Shown piece by piece: positions 43,140 to 52,021 of a DNA stretch of 64,000 nucleotides. The notes below the pieces were generated by a model. The model did no database searches. It saw only the letters and a program-made list of their open reading frames with translations, and was not told where the DNA came from. The position numbers and the translations under genes are program-made. Within the stretch, counting starts at the first letter, position 1, and every line of letters starts with the position of its first letter. The stretch is taken from assembly GCA_003161615.1 (NCBI GenBank), contig PMOB01000003.1:37323-101322 (forward strand), written 5' to 3'. Source of the stretch: Actinomycetota bacterium (GTDB lineage: Bacteria; Actinomycetota; Thermoleophilia; Gaiellales; Gaiellaceae).

Positions 43140-44687
43140 ATGGCGAATCCCGACCCCGTGAGCCAAACGGAAGACCTCGTCCTCGAGATGCGGGGTATCC
43201 GTAAGGAGTTCCCGGGCGTGGTCGCGAACGACGAGGTCTCGTTCGAGGTGCGACGCGGCGAGGTGCACGCGCTACTCGGCGAGAACGGCGCGGGCAAGTC
43301 AACGCTGATGAACATCCTATACGGGCTCTACAAGCCCGATGGAGGCGAGATCCGCGTCAACGGCAAGCCGGTCTCCTTCTCCTCTGCGCGCGAAGCGATC
43401 CAGGCCGGAATCGGGATGGTGCATCAGCACTTCATGCTCATCCCGGTGATGACGGTCGCCGAGAACATCGTCCTCGGCATCGAGCCGAGCAAGGGTTTCC
43501 TTCTCGACGAGTCGGGCGCGGAGCAGCGCGTGCGCGAGCTCTCGCAGCAGTACGGCCTCGCGGTCGATCCGGGCGCTCTCGTCTCCGACATCACCGTTGG
43601 CCAGGAGCAGCGCGTCGAGATCCTCAAGGCGCTCTACCGCGGCGCAGACCTGCTCATCCTCGACGAGCCCACCGCGGTGCTGACGCCGCAGGAGGCAACC
43701 GAGCTGTTCCAGATCATCCGGAGCCTCCAGGCGGACGGGAAGTCCATCATCTTCATCACTCACAAGCTGAACGAGGTGCTTGAGATCGCGGATCGGATCA
43801 CCGTGCTGCGCCGCGGCAAGACGATCGAGACCGCGCCGCGCGCAGGCGCCACTGAGGCGTCTCTCGCACGCGCGATGGTCGGCCGGGAGGTGCTGCTGCG
43901 GGTGGAGAAGGGCGCCTCGGACGTCGGCGACGTGCTCCTCGACGTGAAGGATCTTCACGTGCTGGATGACCGCGGAATCGAAAAGGTGCGTGGCGTCTCG
44001 TTCACCGTCCACGCAGGCGAGATCGTGGGTATCGCCGGAGTCGACGGCAACGGGCAGTCGGAGCTGATCGATGCCCTGGCCGGTCTCCAGAAGGTTCAGC
44101 AGGGGACGATCACCGTCGACGGCCGGGACATCTCCGAGGCAACGCCCCGCCAAGCGCTCGACGCGGGCGTCGGGCATATCCCCGAAGATCGGCAGCGCCG
44201 GGGGCTCGTGCTCGAGTTCTCGATCTCCGAGAACGTTGCGCTCCATGACTATGCGAGTCCGCCGGACGCCCGCTGGGGTTGGATCTTCCCGGGGCGGATG
44301 GTCGAGCACGCGAAGCGGCTGATCAAGGACTTCGACGTGCGCGGCGGCGGACCGTTCACCCGCGCCGGCGGGCTCTCGGGCGGCAATCAGCAGAAGCTCG
44401 TAGCCGCGCGCGAGATCGACCGCGATCCGAAGTTCCTCATCGCGGCACAGCCGACGCGCGGGCTCGATGTCGGCGCGATCGAGTACCTCCACCGCCGGCT
44501 CGTCTCCGAGCGGGACGAGGGCCGGGCAATCCTCCTGGTGTCGCTGGAGCTCGAGGAGATCCTCTCGCTCTCCGATCGCATCCTCGTGCTCTACGAGGGA
44601 CGCATCGTCGGCGAGCACACGAGTGACGTCTCGGAAGAGGAGATCGGTCTCAAGATGCTCGGCGGGAAAGAGAAGACGGCAGCGTGA
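43140..44687 (+). CDS. Nucleoside ABC transporter ATP-binding protein (two-domain)
   Basis: 515 residues with two ATPase domains. Domain 1: Walker A G-E-N-G-A-G-K-S-T and Walker B L-L-I-L-D-E-P-T-A. Domain 2: degenerate Walker A G-V-D-G-N-G-Q-S-E, signature L-S-G-G-N-Q-Q-K, and I-A-A-Q-P-T-R-G-L-D in place of the usual D-E acidic residue pair. This asymmetry is typical of sugar/nucleoside (RbsA/NupO) importers. The start lacks a Shine-Dalgarno, since the upstream sequence is the terminator hairpin. Overlaps the first permease gene by 4 bp. Confidence 0.93.
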   Translation: MANPDPVSQTEDLVLEMRGIRKEFPGVVANDEVSFEVRRGEVHALLGENGAGKSTLMNILYGLYKPDGGEIRVNGKPVSFSSAREAIQAGIGMVHQHFMLIPVMTVAENIVLGIEPSKGFLLDESGAEQRVRELSQQYGLAVDPGALVSDITVGQEQRVEILKALYRGADLLILDEPTAVLTPQEATELFQIIRSLQADGKSIIFITHKLNEVLEIADRITVLRRGKTIETAPRAGATEASLARAMVGREVLLRVEKGASDVGDVLLDVKDLHVLDDRGIEKVRGVSFTVHAGEIVGIAGVDGNGQSELIDALAGLQKVQQGTITVDGRDISEATPRQALDAGVGHIPEDRQRRGLVLEFSISENVALHDYASPPDARWGWIFPGRMVEHAKRLIKDFDVRGGGPFTRAGGLSGGNQQKLVAAREIDRDPKFLIAAQPTRGLDVGAIEYLHRRLVSERDEGRAILLVSLELEEILSLSDRILVLYEGRIVGEHTSDVSEEEIGLKMLGGKEKTAA

Positions 44688-45958
44688 CCGAGCCGACGCC
44701 GACGAACGACCCGGGCCTGGTGCCGCCGGCCGAGGATGGCTCAATCACCACCTTCGCCGCGCGTTTGGCTCTGAAGCAGCGATCCGGCGGTTTCCTCGTG
44801 CCGCTCGCGACCGTGCTCCTCGCCTTCCTCATGGGCGGCGTGGCGATCGTCGCGACACAGCACGGCAGCATCGGCACCCGGATCCACAACGCCCTCCGCG
44901 CCTACAACCAGATCTTCGACGGCGCGGGCCTCAACTGGATCGCGCATCCGACAACGAGCATCGCGGACATCGCCGCTTACAACCTCTCGCAGACGCTGCT
45001 CCAGACGACGACGTTGATCCTCACCGGACTCGCCGTTGCGTTCGCGTTCCGCTGCGGGATGTTCAACATCGGCGGCCAGGGCCAATACCTCGTCGGCCTG
45101 ATCGTCGCGAATTGGCTCGGCGTCGACTTCGCCGGCATGGCGACCCTGCCGCACATCCTGATCGCGGTCGGTGGCGCCACCGTCGCGGGTGCGGCCTGGG
45201 CGGGAATCGCCGGTCTCTTGAAGGCGACTGTCGGCGCGCACGAGGTGATCTCCACGATCATGCTCAACTGGATCGCGCTCTGGGTGGCGACCTGGATCTT
45301 CGGTGACGGCGGACCGCTCCAGAACTCGCTTAACCCAGCGGACCCGGTGTCGAACCCCGTCGCGCACAGCGCGCAGCTGCCAACCTTCTGGGGCCCGCAG
45401 GGCTTCCAGGGCGTCGACATCGGGCTGTTCATCGCGATCGGCGCGCTCGTCGTCTTCTGGGTGCTGCTCAACCGGACGACCGTTGGCTACGAGGTGAAGG
45501 CGGTCGGCTTCAACCCCGACGCGGCGGCGTACGGCGGTATCAACGTCAAGAAGAATCTCATTCGCGCGATGGCGATCTCCGGCGGCTTCGCGGGCCTCGC
45601 CGGTGCCGTCGACATGCTCGGCTACCTCTACAAGTACGGGTCGCTCGACGTGGGGGTCAGCCAGGTCGGCTTCCTCGGCATCGCCGTCGCGCTCCTCGGC
45701 CGGAACACCGCGGGCGGAACGCTGTTCGGCGCCTTCTTCTTCGGCGCGCTCCTGTACGGCACGAACCACGGGCTGCAGGTAATTCAGCATCCGGTCGTCA
45801 GCGCGGAAGCCGGCGGCGACTTCACGTACATCATCCAGGGACTCGTCGTCTTGTTCGTCGGCGCCGACCTCCTGATCCTCTACTTCTGGAACTCGCGCAA
45901 GAAGCTCCGTCCTCGTGCTCGGGGCAAGCCGGTGCAGGCGCCGGAGGCCGCGGCTTGA
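44684..45958 (+). CDS. Nucleoside ABC transporter permease
   Basis: 424 residues, GTG start. About nine to ten membrane segments. F-R-C-G-M-F-N-I-G-G-Q-G-Q-Y-L (N-terminal signature) and G-A-H-E-V-I-S-T-I-M-L-N-W-I-A are the hallmarks of nucleoside (NupP/BmpC) permeases of the BPD_transp_2 family. It pairs with the second permease in the membrane. Confidence 0.93.
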   Translation: MTEPTPTNDPGLVPPAEDGSITTFAARLALKQRSGGFLVPLATVLLAFLMGGVAIVATQHGSIGTRIHNALRAYNQIFDGAGLNWIAHPTTSIADIAAYNLSQTLLQTTTLILTGLAVAFAFRCGMFNIGGQGQYLVGLIVANWLGVDFAGMATLPHILIAVGGATVAGAAWAGIAGLLKATVGAHEVISTIMLNWIALWVATWIFGDGGPLQNSLNPADPVSNPVAHSAQLPTFWGPQGFQGVDIGLFIAIGALVVFWVLLNRTTVGYEVKAVGFNPDAAAYGGINVKKNLIRAMAISGGFAGLAGAVDMLGYLYKYGSLDVGVSQVGFLGIAVALLGRNTAGGTLFGAFFFGALLYGTNHGLQVIQHPVVSAEAGGDFTYIIQGLVVLFVGADLLILYFWNSRKKLRPRARGKPVQAPEAAA

Positions 45959-47163
45959 ACACGTGGACGACCCGCCTCGACAACCCGCTGAGCGTGAGAC
46001 TGCGGGACGCGTCCGTGACCGGCTACGCCGGATTGGGCCTCGGGGTCTTCGCCGCGTTCCTCGCCATTCCACCGATCGAGGCTCGCGCGGTCGTCTGGCC
46101 GATCCTCGCCGGGATCCTCGGTGCCTCGCTCGGAGTCTGGACTGTCACGCGCGGTCGCCGCCGCCTCGGCTGGGGCGCAGTTGCTGCCGGTGTGATCGGG
46201 ATCGGGTTGGGCATTCTTGCGACGCGGTCGAGCGCGGGGAATCTCTCCTCCGTCTTCGACGCGACGCTGTTCGCACAGACACTCAGCTTTGCCACGCCGC
46301 TCATCTTCGGCGCGATCGGCGGGATGTTCTCCGAGCGCAGTGGAGTGGTGAACATCGGCCTCGAGGGAATGATGGTCATGGGCGCCTTCTGGGGCGTCTA
46401 CGGCGCGGACAAGGGCAACTCGTGGGCCCTCGGGCTTGTGGTCGCCATGGGTGCCGGCGGGCTCATCGCGCTCGTCTACGCCTTCTTCGCCATCCAGCTC
46501 CGCTCCGACCAGATCGTCGGCGGCACGGGCGTGAACTTCCTCGCCGTCGGGATCACGGGCTACTTCTTCGTCACGCTCTACCACAACAACCCGATCCCCA
46601 ACGGCGTTCCGCTGCTCCCGAACGTCCACATCGCGGGGCTTGGCCACTTCCTCGAGGGGTCGATCGGCGATCTCAACATTCTCACGTGGGCCGGGCTCGC
46701 CCTCGTGGTCGTGTCGTACGTCGTGATGTTCAAGACGCCGATCGGCCTGCGGATCCGCGCCTGCGGCGAGCACCCGCGCGCTGCCGACACGGTCGGGATC
46801 AACGTCTACGCCATCCGCTACGGCTGTGTCGTGCTCTCAGGCGTGCTCGCGGCGACTGGCGGCATCTATCTCTCCGAAGGCCCGCAAGGGAACGGAAGCT
46901 TCCTTTTCGACATGCCTCAGGGCGTCGGTTTCATCGCGCTCGCGGCGTTGATCTTTGGCAACTGGCGCCCGGCCGGGGCGTTCGCCGCGGCGCTGCTCTT
47001 CGGCTTCTCGACCGCAATCGGCCTGCGCCTCCAGGTCTACTCCGCGAGCTACGCCACGCTGTTCAACGCGCTGCCGTTCATCCTGACGCTGATCGCGGTC
47101 GCCGGCGTAATCGGCCGGACGGTCGCTCCCGCCGCCGACGGCAAGCCGTACGCGAAGCAGTAG
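45955..47163 (+). CDS. Nucleoside ABC transporter permease, second subunit
   Basis: 402 residues, TTG start overlapping by 4 bp. S-E-R-S-G-V-V-N-I-G-L-E-G-M-M-V-M-G-A is the family signature (NupQ/BmpD), and R-A-C-G-E-H-P-R-A-A-D-T-V-G follows. About ten membrane segments, with an N-terminal extension of about 100 residues containing two or three extra hydrophobic helices. It ends the transporter operon and converges on nadA with 6 bp between stops. Confidence 0.92.
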   Translation: MNTWTTRLDNPLSVRLRDASVTGYAGLGLGVFAAFLAIPPIEARAVVWPILAGILGASLGVWTVTRGRRRLGWGAVAAGVIGIGLGILATRSSAGNLSSVFDATLFAQTLSFATPLIFGAIGGMFSERSGVVNIGLEGMMVMGAFWGVYGADKGNSWALGLVVAMGAGGLIALVYAFFAIQLRSDQIVGGTGVNFLAVGITGYFFVTLYHNNPIPNGVPLLPNVHIAGLGHFLEGSIGDLNILTWAGLALVVVSYVVMFKTPIGLRIRACGEHPRAADTVGINVYAIRYGCVVLSGVLAATGGIYLSEGPQGNGSFLFDMPQGVGFIALAALIFGNWRPAGAFAAALLFGFSTAIGLRLQVYSASYATLFNALPFILTLIAVAGVIGRTVAPAADGKPYAKQ

Positions 47164-47169
47164 CCGCGG

Positions 47170-48117
47170 CTACGTAATCGCGACCATGCGCTCGATCGCG
47201 AGGCGCGCGCGGTCGGCGAGGTCTGGCGCGACGGTGACGCGGTGGACGTTGTCGCGGAGCGAGTTGCGCACCTTCTCGAGCGTCGTCACCTTCATGAAGC
47301 GGCACTCCGCGTCTTCGCGCACCGGCTCGAACGTCTTGCCGGGAGCCTCTTTCTGGAGCCGGTGGATGATCCCCGTCTCGGTCGCGATGAGGAAGCGCTT
47401 CTTCGGGGAGCGCTTCGCGTAGTCGATCATCTTCTCCGTCGAGAGGATCTGCGTCCGCTCGTTGCCGAAGGCCATCGCCTGGCTCGCGCAGCCGCATTCC
47501 GGATGGACGAGCAGCTCGGCGTCAGGTGCTTCGGCCTGCCAGCGCTCGATGTCCTCGGGACGGATTCCGGCGTGGACGTGGCATTCGCCAAGCCAGATCT
47601 CGAGCTTCCGGCCGGTCACCTTCTCGAGCCAGAGACCCAGGTACATGTCCGGGAGGAAGAGGATCTCCGTCTCGGGTGGGATGGCCTCGATCACCGACTT
47701 CGCGTTGCCGGACGTGCAGCAGTAGTCGCTCTCCGCCTTGACCTCGGCCGTCGTGTTCACGTAGGAGACGACGACCGCGCCTGGATGCTCCGCCTTCCAC
47801 GCCCGCAGCTGCTCGGCATCGATCGACGCCGCAAGCGAGCAGCCGGCGCCGAGGTCCGGGAGGAGGATCGTCTTCTCCGGGCTGAGAATCGCCGCGGTCT
47901 CCGCCATGAAGTGAACGCCCGCGAAGACGATCGTCGATGCCTCTGCGGCCGCCGCCTGACGCGACAGTCCCAGCGAGTCGCCGACGTAGTCCGCGACGTC
48001 CTGCACCTCGGGGCGCTGGTAGTTGTGCGCGAGGATCACGGCGTCCTTCTCCTCCGCCAGCGCGCGGACCTCCTCGTGCAGCTCCGTGAACTCTGTCGTC
48101 GACGGGGCGACGGTCAT
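47170..48117 (-). CDS. nadA: Quinolinate synthase
   Basis: 315 residues. NadA condenses iminoaspartate and dihydroxyacetone phosphate to quinolinate using a 4Fe-4S cluster. The three cluster cysteines are visible in G-C-S-L-A-A, Y-C-C-T-S-G-N-A and H-P-E-C-G-C; N-Y-Q-R-P-E-V and G-V-H-F-M-A-E-T are also conserved. Last gene of nadB-nadC-nadA; its ATG overlaps the nadC stop by 4 bp. Confidence 0.95.
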   Translation of the reverse strand: MTVAPSTTEFTELHEEVRALAEEKDAVILAHNYQRPEVQDVADYVGDSLGLSRQAAAAEASTIVFAGVHFMAETAAILSPEKTILLPDLGAGCSLAASIDAEQLRAWKAEHPGAVVVSYVNTTAEVKAESDYCCTSGNAKSVIEAIPPETEILFLPDMYLGLWLEKVTGRKLEIWLGECHVHAGIRPEDIERWQAEAPDAELLVHPECGCASQAMAFGNERTQILSTEKMIDYAKRSPKKRFLIATETGIIHRLQKEAPGKTFEPVREDAECRFMKVTTLEKVRNSLRDNVHRVTVAPDLADRARLAIERMVAIT

Positions 48118-48950
48118 GTGACCTCCAGTGAGACGTGAAGCGAGCGAGCGGAATGGGTGAGCGCCCCGACGGAGACGAAGTCGACCCCGGTCTCGGCGTA
48201 GGCGCGGACGGTGGCGAGCGAGACGCCGCCGGAGGCCTCGAGCTCGGCGCGGCCCGCGACGTCCATCACCGCTTCGCGCACCTGCTCGGGGCTCATGTTG
48301 TCGAGGAGGATCCGCGGAGCGCCTGCGTCGACGGCCTCGCGCACCTGCTCGAGCGTCTCGGCCTCGATCTCGACCGGCAAGCCGTCAGCGCCCCCGTTTA
48401 GGGCGGCGAGCGCCTCGGCGATCCCTCCCGCGACGCGGATGTGGTTCTCCTTGATCAGGACGCCGTCGTAGAGCCCGGCGCGGTGGTTGTGGCCGCCGCC
48501 GCAGCGGACGGCGTACTTCTCGAGCGCGCGCAGGCCCGGCGTCGTCTTGCGTGTGTCGAGGATCTCGGTGCGCGTCCCGTCGGTGAGCTCGACGAAGCGG
48601 CGCGTAAGGGACGCGATGCCGCAGAGGCGACCGACGAGGTTGAGTGCGACGCGCTCACCGCTGAGGATGGCGCGCGCGGGCCCCTCGATCACGGCGACCA
48701 CGGCCGGAACTTCCGAGACCGCCGTGCCCTCGTCGAGCTTCGCCTCGAGCGTCACGGACGGGTCGAGCGCAGCGAAGACGGCCGCGGCGACCGGGATGCC
48801 GCAGACGACGCCCGGCTCCTCGAGCAGCAGTTCGGCGCGGCAACGCGCGTCCTCGGGGACGAGTGCCAGCGTCGTCGCGTCGCCGGCGCCGACGTCCTCC
48901 GCCAGCGCGGCGGCCACGACCCGCGTGATGTCCTCCTGCGTCAGCTCCAT
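48114..48950 (-). CDS. nadC: Nicotinate-nucleotide pyrophosphorylase (carboxylating)
   Basis: 278 residues from the ATG at 48950 (MELTQEDITRVV); the open frame extends upstream inside nadB but has no conservation there. NadC turns quinolinate and PRPP into nicotinate mononucleotide. L-D-T-R-K-T-T-P-G-L-R, G-G-G-H-N-H-R-A-G-L-Y-D and the lysine in I-K-E-N-H-I are the expected active-site motifs, and E-A-S-G-G-V is near the end. It overlaps nadB by 10 bp. Confidence 0.95.
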   Translation of the reverse strand: MELTQEDITRVVAAALAEDVGAGDATTLALVPEDARCRAELLLEEPGVVCGIPVAAAVFAALDPSVTLEAKLDEGTAVSEVPAVVAVIEGPARAILSGERVALNLVGRLCGIASLTRRFVELTDGTRTEILDTRKTTPGLRALEKYAVRCGGGHNHRAGLYDGVLIKENHIRVAGGIAEALAALNGGADGLPVEIEAETLEQVREAVDAGAPRILLDNMSPEQVREAVMDVAGRAELEASGGVSLATVRAYAETGVDFVSVGALTHSARSLHVSLEVT

Positions 48951-50293
48951 CGCTGCAGCTCCGGCTCGTGATCTGGTTGCACGACGAAGTGGCCGGCAAA
49001 GGCCTCGTCGGCGATGGGGAAGTCCTCCCGGAAGTGGACGCCTCGGCTCTCCTCGCGCGCGAGTGCCGACGTGGCGACGAGGCGAGCGAGCGGATGCGGT
49101 GCGTCGAGAAGGCGCCTCAGGCCGGCTGCGCTGCGGATCAGCCCCGCTTCGCGCCACAGCATTTCTCCCGGCGCTTTCTCCGTCAGCGACAAATCGTCAC
49201 AAGCGTTGGCAAAGGCGGGTCCGTCGAGCGCGGCGAGCCCGGCGCGGCGGCCGAAGACGAGGCACTCGAGGAGTGAGTTGGAGGCGAGCCGGTTCGCGCC
49301 GTGCACACCGGTTGCGGCGCACTCGCCGGCTGCGTACAGCCCGGGAACTGTGGTGCGTCCTTCGAGGTCGGTGACGATGCCGCCGATCGCGTAGTGGGCG
49401 GCGGGGGAGACGGGGATCGGCTCGTCCGCCGGCGCGTAGCCGGCGCGTACGAGCGTCGCCATCAACGTCGGGTAGCGATCGCGCTCGATCTCACGGAGGT
49501 CGAGCCGTGTTCCCGTGCGGGCTGCGATCGCGCGGGCGACGACGTCGCGCGGCGCGAGCTCGTCGACGAACCGCTCGCCATCGCTGTCCAGCAGCGTCGC
49601 CCCGGCGCCGCGCAGCGCTTCCGAGAGAAGGAAGCCGTCGTGGGCGTTCCCGTCGCGGAGCGCCGTGGGGTGGAACTGGACGAGCTCGAGGTCGGCGAGC
49701 GCCGCTCCCGCCGCGTGCGCGAGAAGGAGGCCTTCTCCGGTCGCGCCGCTGGGGTTTGTCGTGCGCGACCAGAGCGCGGCATAGCCGCCGGTGGCAAGGA
49801 CGACCGCCGCGCCGCGGAAAGGCTCGAGCGACAGGACGCGCGTGCCTTCCTCGATCCGGATGCGCGGATGCTCGGCCGCGCGCCGGGTCAGGACGTCGGC
49901 GATGTGGCGGCCGGTGTCGGCGCCTCCGGCGTGAACAACGCGCGCGCGGGAGTGGCCGCCTTCGAGAGAGAGCCCTTCGTCGAACGCGACGCCGAGCTCG
50001 CGCAGCCAGGCGATCCGGGCGGGCGCCTCCGCCGCGAGCAGCTCGACGGCGCTCGTCCGGCAGAGGCCGCGGCCGGCCGCGAGTGTGTCGGCCACGTGGA
50101 GGGAGGGGTCGTCGTCCGGGCCGACCGCCGCCGCGACGCCGCCCTGCGCGGCATAACTGTTCGAGGCCGTGTGCGACGCTTTGGCGAGGACAGTGACGGT
50201 CGAGCCTGCGTCGGCGGCGGCGAGAGCGGCGGAGAGGCCGGCGACTCCGGCTCCAATCACGGTCACGTCGGGCTGTTGGCGTTTTTGCCTCAC
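48941..50293 (-). CDS. nadB: L-aspartate oxidase
   Basis: 450 residues from a GTG. NadB oxidises aspartate to iminoaspartate with FAD. The FAD loop is V-I-G-A-G-V-A-G-L-S-A-A, with N-S-Y-A-A-Q-G-G-V-A and H-A-G-G-A-D-T-G-R-H (active-site region) and G-L-Y-A-A-G-E-C-A-A-T-G-V-H-G-A-N-R-L-A. E. coli NadB has about 540 residues; the C-terminal helical domain is shortened here. First gene of the nad operon, facing nrtR across a 21-bp gap. Confidence 0.95.
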   Translation of the reverse strand: MRQKRQQPDVTVIGAGVAGLSAALAAADAGSTVTVLAKASHTASNSYAAQGGVAAAVGPDDDPSLHVADTLAAGRGLCRTSAVELLAAEAPARIAWLRELGVAFDEGLSLEGGHSRARVVHAGGADTGRHIADVLTRRAAEHPRIRIEEGTRVLSLEPFRGAAVVLATGGYAALWSRTTNPSGATGEGLLLAHAAGAALADLELVQFHPTALRDGNAHDGFLLSEALRGAGATLLDSDGERFVDELAPRDVVARAIAARTGTRLDLREIERDRYPTLMATLVRAGYAPADEPIPVSPAAHYAIGGIVTDLEGRTTVPGLYAAGECAATGVHGANRLASNSLLECLVFGRRAGLAALDGPAFANACDDLSLTEKAPGEMLWREAGLIRSAAGLRRLLDAPHPLARLVATSALAREESRGVHFREDFPIADEAFAGHFVVQPDHEPELQRWS

Positions 50294-50299
50294 GAGCGA

Positions 50300-50326
50300 T
50301 AACCTCTACAGCGAGTGTACACGGTT
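50300..50326. promoter_or_regulatory. nadB/nrtR promoter-operator region
   Basis: TAACCT (50300-50305) lies 9 nt before the nrtR GTG and fits a nearly leaderless promoter. On the minus strand TACACT (50321-50316) could be the nadB -10. The stretch AACC-n2-TACA-n5-TGTA-n3-GGTT (50301-50326) is an imperfect inverted repeat containing the 8-bp palindrome GTGTACAC at 50315-50322, and is the best candidate NrtR operator. It would cover the nrtR start codon. Confidence 0.5.
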
Positions 50327-51019
50327 GCCGACTCCCAGGCGAAAACCGCCGCCCACGCGGTGCTCGCAGCCGTGCTCCAGGTGCGGGACTGCGAGCTTCA
50401 GGCGCTCCTTTGGCAGCGCGGGAGGGAGCCGTACGCCGGCTTGTGGGCGCTACCCGGCGGCGTAATCACGGCGGATGAGACGCTGGCGGACTCCGTTCGT
50501 CGGCATCTCGCGGAGAAGGTCGACGTCCGGGAGCTCTCGCATCTCGAGCAGCTCGAGACACTGAGCGACCCGGGGCGGAACCCTGCGAGGCGAGAGCTGG
50601 CGACGGCGTATCTCGGCCTCGTCCCGGCGGGAGTCGATCCCCACGTTCCGGAGGACACCCGCTGGCACGCGGTGGACGACCTGCCCGAGCTCGCCTACGA
50701 CCACGCGGCGATCCTTCTCAGCGCTCGCGAGCGGCTGCGCGGAAAGCTGTCGTACACGAACCTCGGCTTCGCGCTCGCACCGCCGCGCTTCACCCTCGCC
50801 GAGCTGCGCGACATCTACGCCGCGGCTCTCGGCCACACCGTCAGCGCGACGAACCTCCAGCGTGTTCTGCTGCGGCGCCGCCTCCTCGAGGACACCGGCG
50901 AGCGGCGGCACTACGGCAGCGGTGGCGGGCGGCCGGCGGCGATCTACCGTTTCCGCAGCACCGAGCTCGAGATCACGGATCAGTTCGCCGTCCTGCGGCC
51001 CCCTACAATGGATCGCTGA
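50315..51019 (+). CDS. nrtR: NrtR-type NUDIX-domain transcriptional regulator
   Basis: 234 residues, GTG start. A NUDIX-like domain (about 12-145) precedes a winged-helix domain (about 155-230, F-T-L-A-E-L-R-D-I-Y-A-A-A-L-G). The NUDIX box reads G-G-V-I-T-A-D-E ... R-R-H-L-A-E-K; the residues needed for hydrolysis (R-E-x-x-E-E) are mostly lost, as in NrtR proteins that only sense ADP-ribose or a related nucleotide. Such regulators repress NAD synthesis genes and are usually adjacent to them, as here with nadBCA. Confidence 0.9.
   Translation: MYTVADSQAKTAAHAVLAAVLQVRDCELQALLWQRGREPYAGLWALPGGVITADETLADSVRRHLAEKVDVRELSHLEQLETLSDPGRNPARRELATAYLGLVPAGVDPHVPEDTRWHAVDDLPELAYDHAAILLSARERLRGKLSYTNLGFALAPPRFTLAELRDIYAAALGHTVSATNLQRVLLRRRLLEDTGERRHYGSGGGRPAAIYRFRSTELEITDQFAVLRPPTMDR
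51004..51009 (+). promoter_or_regulatory. Possible -10 hexamer TACAAT
   Basis: TACAAT inside the 3' end of nrtR, 11 nt before the TTG at 51021. It is the closest match in this region to the actinobacterial TAnnnT consensus. Confidence 0.4.
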
Positions 51020-51020
51020 G

Positions 51021-51380
51021 TTGGCCGTTCGGATCCAGACCCTGACGCAGGCCCGGCGGTCGAATCACCGCGCGTCTTTTGCGGTCCTCTGCAGCATCGT
51101 CGCGGCCGGAGTGATCCCTGTGGCCATCGAGCTGACGCGGAAGATCCCCGGCGCCGTGCTCCTCGACGCGGTGTGGGCGATCCCCGTCGCCGCCCTCGCC
51201 GCAGTGGCGGCGCTGAGGTTCGAGCGGGGAGCGCGCGGGGCGTTCGCCCTCACCCTCGAGCAGGCAGGCGGTCTGCGGATCCGCATCAGTCGCGTCCTCG
51301 CGGTAGCCGGAATTTGCTTCACGCTCTCCGCGTCGATCGCGGTCGGGCTTTACGAGTTGCTGCTCCGCCTGGAACACTGA
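51021..51380 (+). CDS. Small membrane protein of unknown function
   Basis: 119 residues from the TTG one base after the nrtR stop; longer starts would lie inside nrtR. Three hydrophobic segments (about 22-42, 50-70 and 93-115) separated by short basic loops (R-F-E-R-G-A-R-G). No motif is recognised. It is followed after 5 bp by the RodZ-like gene, so a role in the cell envelope is possible. Confidence 0.65.
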   Translation: MAVRIQTLTQARRSNHRASFAVLCSIVAAGVIPVAIELTRKIPGAVLLDAVWAIPVAALAAVAALRFERGARGAFALTLEQAGGLRIRISRVLAVAGICFTLSASIAVGLYELLLRLEH

Positions 51381-51385
51381 GGGCC

Positions 51386-52021
51386 ATGTTCGAGATCGGC
51401 TACAGCCTGAGATCTGCGAGAGAGCACCAGGGCCTGGGCTATCCGGACGTCGAGCTCGCGACGAAGGTCCGGGCGAAGTACATCCGGGCGCTCGAGGAGG
51501 AAGATTTCGACTCCCTGCCCGGCGACACGTACGTCCGCGGTTTCCTGCGCGCCTACGCCGACTTCCTCGGCCTCGACGGCGAGATCTACGTCGACGAGTA
51601 CGCCTCGCGCTTCCATGCGACGGGGGGCTGGTACGAGGACGATCCGGCGCCGCAGCCGCGGCGTCCGCGCCGCACCCGGCGGGACAGGACGATCGAGCGG
51701 CGAGCGGTCGTGCTCGCGCTGGCCGGGATCGCGATGCTGACGGCGCTCGTCTTCGCCGCGTGGCGGTACGGCGGCTCGACGACGAACGTTCCAGCACTCG
51801 AGAACCATCAGAAGACCGCCGGTCTCGTCGTACACGGCGTGCGCCAGGGGACGTATCTCGTCGTGCGTCGCGACTCGAAGACGGGACGGCTCCTCTTCAG
51901 CGGCACGCTCGCACCGGGCAGGACGGAACGGTTCAGTGGCACGCGCTTCTACGTCTTCGCTCGCCGGCCGAGCGGCGTGGGGATCACGCGCGCGTCGGGC
52001 GTGACGCTCGTCCGCAAGTGA
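51386..52021 (+). CDS. RodZ-like protein with N-terminal helix-turn-helix
   Basis: 211 residues from the ATG at 51386. A helix-turn-helix domain of the RodZ type (I-G-Y-S-L-R-S-A-R-E-H-Q-G at the start, A-L-E-E-E-D-F-D-S-L-P-G-D-T-Y-V-R-G-F-L-R in the middle) is followed by a basic linker, one membrane segment (about 105-125) and a small outer domain (about 140-211). In rod-shaped bacteria RodZ links MreB to the cell-wall machinery. Its position before cinA-recA is the conserved one (Bacillus ymfM); the pgsA gene usually found between is absent. Confidence 0.85.
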   Translation: MFEIGYSLRSAREHQGLGYPDVELATKVRAKYIRALEEEDFDSLPGDTYVRGFLRAYADFLGLDGEIYVDEYASRFHATGGWYEDDPAPQPRRPRRTRRDRTIERRAVVLALAGIAMLTALVFAAWRYGGSTTNVPALENHQKTAGLVVHGVRQGTYLVVRRDSKTGRLLFSGTLAPGRTERFSGTRFYVFARRPSGVGITRASGVTLVRK

